The notes under the pieces are model-generated. The model made no database searches and had not been told where the DNA came from. It saw only the letters and a list, made by a program, of their open reading frames with translations. DNA of 14,288 nt from Candidatus Saccharimonadota bacterium (lineage in GTDB: Bacteria; Patescibacteriota; Saccharimonadia; Saccharimonadales; UBA4665): contig JARIHB010000175.1 in NCBI GenBank assembly GCA_029288515.1, forward strand, positions 1 to 14,288, given 5' to 3'. A program made the position numbers and the translations under genes. Positions 11,797 to 14,288 of the stretch are shown in pieces (the first letter of the stretch is position 1; every line of letters begins with the position of its first letter).

Positions 11797-13361
11797 TTTT
11801 CGTTGAGGAATTTCGTCCATTGGCGCAAAAGGCGCAGGAATGTCTTAAGGGGCAGCTCAATGGCAATATCCAGCGTGTAGGCCACGATATTTATCTTGGC
11901 GTACTTGCGTGAAATCCATTGCCCCACCAAGATAAACGGCAAATAGAAAAAGTCACGCAAAGCCGCCAGCAGGCTTTGCTCTTCGCTGGCTAATTCGAGC
12001 TCACGGATCATATGTGCCAGACGGAAGCCCAGGAAGCTGACAGTTGAGAAGAAAATAAAGAAGATAATGCCCTGTATAACGTTGAAGTTCAGCAGCATAA
12101 GCACATACGCGGTAATCGCCAAGGGGACGAAAAATAGTATGGCATAGAGAGTCTTGGCTGCCAGCGGCGCTTTGTTGGTGCGCACCCGTAGCCGTTGGGT
12201 CGTGTCGGCGTGAGGCTCATACAGGGTATGCTGCATATATTCATACACAGCGTCAGCGCTACGGCCGGTGGGCATATGCATGCCCAGGCGCAAGCTGGCC
12301 ATATAGAGGGGTGGGAACAGCAGGTTAATGCCCAACGGCAATATGGCCACTACGCCGGTTACCAGCAGGTCGTATGGTATTTCGATAGCCAGGCCGATAA
12401 GTACTTTGGTGATAAAAACAAACGCGATACTCTTTTTAACGCCGCGGTTGATGCGTTTTTTCAGCTGTCTGTAATCGTCGTGGATATGGTGGTTGTATAC
12501 CTGCATGAACTGCGCCGGATTACCGAGGAGTTCCGGCATATCGGGCCGGGCGTTAGCCGTGCTCTGCAGTACGCGCAATGGAGCGCCATACCGGCCGATG
12601 ATGCGTTCGATATGCTGCGTAAGGCGCGATGAATACAGCTGGTCGATTGTCTTGTTAAGGGTAATAAAGGCTTGCAGGTCGGTAGTGGTGCTGGCATGGA
12701 TGCTGAGCAGTACGTATCGTACAGCAGCGCGGTCTGAGGCCAGCAAGGCCTTGTGGACGGCAATATATACACACGTATCGTAGTTCGCTTCGTCGCCCTG
12801 TTCTTTAAGAAAAGCCGCCTTGGGCAGGCGCTGTGTGTAATGATAGTGGGCGTATGAAGCGATGGCGTTTAGTTGGTAATGCGGCTGGAGAAGTTCTTCT
12901 ATGGCGACCGATAATATCTCAAGCACCCAGTCCATAGCCGTCTCGCGGCTAATATGCGCATCGCGCAATTGCCAGTAGGTATTAAGGTAGTAGGCATCAA
13001 CCAGGTCGTGGATCATGCGGGCGGTGTGATCGCTGTAGGTGTTGTTGCGCAGATAGCCAGCTTGCGTTAGCTCTACAACCAGCTCCTCGCCGATCTTGCC
13101 CGGAGTACGGCGTTGGTGGAATGACAGGCTTCGGTATAAGAAACGCCGGATTGCCCGCTGCAGCAGCAAATGCTCCTCGGTATATTCAGCCGCTTTACGG
13201 AGTTGTTCGTAAGCTGCAGACACCTTGCGGCCAATGCCGGGTATCCGAAGCGGCGACCCTTGTTGATGGACGCTCAGTGCCGTCTGATTTTGGGTCCGGG
13301 CGATTTCCAATTGTTTTTGCAAGAGCTGGAGCTCTGGGTTGTCTATGGTGGGTTGGCTCAT
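11778..13361 (-). CDS. Large multi-pass membrane protein, unknown function
   Basis: A 527-residue protein that I do not recognise. The first 315 residues or so are helical and soluble, with basic stretches (LQRAIRRFLYRSLSFHQRR). Then come two membrane segments around SIAFVFITKVLIGLAIEIPY and LLVTGVVAILPLGINLLFPP, a cytosolic loop with repeated Thr/Arg, and two more segments (LYAILFFVPLAITAYVLMLL and GIIFFIFFSTVSFLGF). The tail FFYLPFILVGQWIS may touch the membrane. No catalytic motif is seen. The frame is open to 13619, but I start at the ATG at 13359-13361: the added 86 residues lie antisense to Ddl, and a perfect TATAAT sits just before this ATG. Lying between MurF and Ddl, it may belong to envelope biogenesis, but this is only positional. 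Confidence 0.75.
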   Translation of the reverse strand: MSQPTIDNPELQLLQKQLEIARTQNQTALSVHQQGSPLRIPGIGRKVSAAYEQLRKAAEYTEEHLLLQRAIRRFLYRSLSFHQRRTPGKIGEELVVELTQAGYLRNNTYSDHTARMIHDLVDAYYLNTYWQLRDAHISRETAMDWVLEILSVAIEELLQPHYQLNAIASYAHYHYTQRLPKAAFLKEQGDEANYDTCVYIAVHKALLASDRAAVRYVLLSIHASTTTDLQAFITLNKTIDQLYSSRLTQHIERIIGRYGAPLRVLQSTANARPDMPELLGNPAQFMQVYNHHIHDDYRQLKKRINRGVKKSIAFVFITKVLIGLAIEIPYDLLVTGVVAILPLGINLLFPPLYMASLRLGMHMPTGRSADAVYEYMQHTLYEPHADTTQRLRVRTNKAPLAAKTLYAILFFVPLAITAYVLMLLNFNVIQGIIFFIFFSTVSFLGFRLAHMIRELELASEEQSLLAALRDFFYLPFILVGQWISRKYAKINIVAYTLDIAIELPLKTFLRLLRQWTKFLNEKHDELL

Positions 13362-13371
13362 GGTCTTCTTT

Positions 13372-13377
13372 ATTATA
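13372..13377 (-). promoter_or_regulatory. -10 box of the membrane protein gene
   Basis: The minus strand reads TATAAT (complement of 13372-13377), a perfect -10, ten bases before the ATG at 13361. The mRNA leader would be only three to four bases. No convincing -35 was found. Confidence 0.5.
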
Positions 13378-13405
13378 ACTGTCAGCGTAAATGCGCAAAG
13401 CATAA

Positions 13406-13411
13406 TATGAT
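13406..13411 (+). promoter_or_regulatory. -10 box of the Ddl gene
   Basis: TATGAT (13406-13411, five of six) lies eleven bases before the ATG at 13423, giving a leader of about four or five bases. GAGG at 13417-13420 is too close to the ATG to serve well as a Shine-Dalgarno. Confidence 0.4.
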
Positions 13412-13422
13412 ATGCTGAGGTC

Positions 13423-14288
13423 ATGAAGACCGTCGCTGTATTTTTCGGAGGCCGGTCCGCCGAGCATGATGTGTCAATCGTCACGGCGCTGGCCACGGTT
13501 ATTAAGCCGTTGGAATTAAGTAAAAAGTACCGTGTAGAAGCAGTGTATATTGCAAAAAACGGTGCTTGGTTCTGGGGTGATAAACTCAAGGATATTACGC
13601 TGTTTACCAGCGGGCGCATAGACGCCTATATGCAGCGCACTCAGCCGGCAGGAATACGATTTGACGGTGGCATGACGCTGACACGGGCGGCGGGGTTGGG
13701 CCGCCGGACGCAGACGTGCCGGGTCGATATTGCCTTTCCGGCCATGCATGGCACGTATGGCGAAGATGGTGCGCTCATGGGCTTGCTTGATATGGCAGGT
13801 GTGCCCTACGCCGGCTGCGATATGAGCGCTTCGGTGCTAGCGATGGACAAAGCTTTCGCTAAGCAAGCGGTTGAAGCGCACGGTATCCTTACGCCGGCAT
13901 TCAATGTTTTTGAGCGGCGGGCAGTAGAGAACGACCTTGCTGGCGTAGTTAAGGCTTGTAAGACGCTTTCGTATCCATTATTCATTAAGCCCGCTCATTT
14001 GGGTTCAAGTATTGGTATTTCGCGGGCCAAGAATGATACCGAGCTTCGCAACGGTCTTGAGGTTGCCGCCCGGTACGACCGGACGATTATTGTCGAAGAA
14101 GCAGTTAAGAATCTGATAGAAGTTACCCTGCCCATCGTTGGTAATGACGAGTTGATGCCAGCTTATCTAGAACAACCTATGGTGCACGCCGATGACTTTT
14201 TTGATTTTGATACCAAGTATATGGGTCAGGGCGGCAAAGGCGGTAAGAAGGGGGGCGGCGGCAAACAGGGGGCGCAAGGGTATAGCAT
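13423..14288 (+). CDS. ddl: D-alanine-D-alanine ligase, 3' end cut by window edge
   Basis: At least 288 residues of an ATP-grasp ligase that joins two D-alanines for peptidoglycan, feeding the MurF-like enzyme encoded nearby. Family signatures are clear: VFFGGRSAEHDVSIVTA (6-22), AFPAMHGTYGEDGALMGLLD (104-123), GVPYAGCDMSASVLAMDK (126-143), then the ATP-binding strand YPLFIKPAHLGSSIGIS (184-200) and the IVEEAV edge. After DFDTKYM (261-267), where ordinary Ddl has a short omega loop closing over the active site, comes a Gly/Lys-rich stretch (268-286, GQGGKGGKKGGGG then KQGAQG). The catalytic C-terminal motifs fall beyond the window. The divergent membrane protein gene shares the 61-base promoter gap. 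Confidence 0.93.
   Translation, partial: MKTVAVFFGGRSAEHDVSIVTALATVIKPLELSKKYRVEAVYIAKNGAWFWGDKLKDITLFTSGRIDAYMQRTQPAGIRFDGGMTLTRAAGLGRRTQTCRVDIAFPAMHGTYGEDGALMGLLDMAGVPYAGCDMSASVLAMDKAFAKQAVEAHGILTPAFNVFERRAVENDLAGVVKACKTLSYPLFIKPAHLGSSIGISRAKNDTELRNGLEVAARYDRTIIVEEAVKNLIEVTLPIVGNDELMPAYLEQPMVHADDFFDFDTKYMGQGGKGGKKGGGGKQGAQGYS

Noticed and set aside
12195..12632. Open frame on the + strand inside the membrane protein gene
   Set aside because: It is the shadow of the opposite-strand gene; composition mirrors it and no signals precede it.
13362..13619. N-terminal extension of the large membrane protein (86 extra residues)
   Set aside because: It lies antisense to the well-supported Ddl start, reads as low-quality sequence, and a perfect -10 box precedes the internal ATG at 13361.
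1..14288. CRISPR array, insertion sequence or rRNA
   Set aside because: No regularly spaced repeats, transposase motifs or rRNA-like segments were seen on either strand.

Overview
The window looks like a piece of a small, compact bacterial chromosome, most likely from the Candidate Phyla Radiation; Saccharibacteria (TM7) is my best guess. The grounds are gene style rather than any decisive marker. There is a membrane-anchored MurF, an alpha/beta hydrolase overlapping it and a nearby Ddl with an odd Gly/Lys-rich insert. Most genes are tightly packed or overlapping. TGA is used as an ordinary stop (for example at 10325-10327), which argues against the lineages that recode UGA as Gly. Several genes have a -10 box only about 6-11 bases before the start codon, as expected of leaderless or very short-leader mRNAs.

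Left part (1-5533): an accessory, defence-island-like region. It opens with the 5' end of a divergent HTH regulator (1-146, minus). A well-formed promoter (174-202) then drives three genes read together: a one-TM protein with an unassigned cytosolic alpha/beta domain (331-810), a CD-NTase-type nucleotidyltransferase (811-1821), and an E2-like protein fused to a SEC-C zinc motif (1833-2549). Together these look like a short type II CBASS anti-phage operon: a cyclase that makes a nucleotide signal, an E2-like modifier without E1, and a membrane effector. Convergent to it, and overlapping its last codons, lies a RadC-type JAB protein (2544-2966, minus) preceded by an unrecognised partner (2956-3399, minus). 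An AT-rich divergent region with three copies of a 15-bp palindrome separates that pair from an HTH gene (3520-3747). Next come a second HTH gene (3803-4015) with a DMT/EamA transporter (4027-4890), then a single-HKD phospholipase-D-like protein (4893-5375, minus) preceded by a small reading frame with no usual start codon (5369-5533).

Right part (5534-14288): chromosomal housekeeping. It holds a HAD phosphatase like cytosolic 5'-nucleotidase III (5534-6379, minus), a small beta-rich unknown (6525-6962) and a terminator hairpin that directly abuts tRNA-Ala(CGC) (7012-7087). A perfect 21-bp inverted repeat follows, then an ABC-2 exporter pair (7181-8639), a membrane-anchored extracytoplasmic protein (8667-9566), an alpha/beta hydrolase (9575-10327), a MurF-like ligase (10324-11763), an unrecognised multi-pass membrane protein on the minus strand (11778-13361), and a divergent D-Ala-D-Ala ligase cut by the window end (13423-14288). 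Ddl makes the dipeptide that MurF adds to the peptidoglycan precursor, so this end is a cell-wall cluster.

All calls are from reading motifs and signals by eye. No database comparison was possible, and the lineage and system type are inferences.
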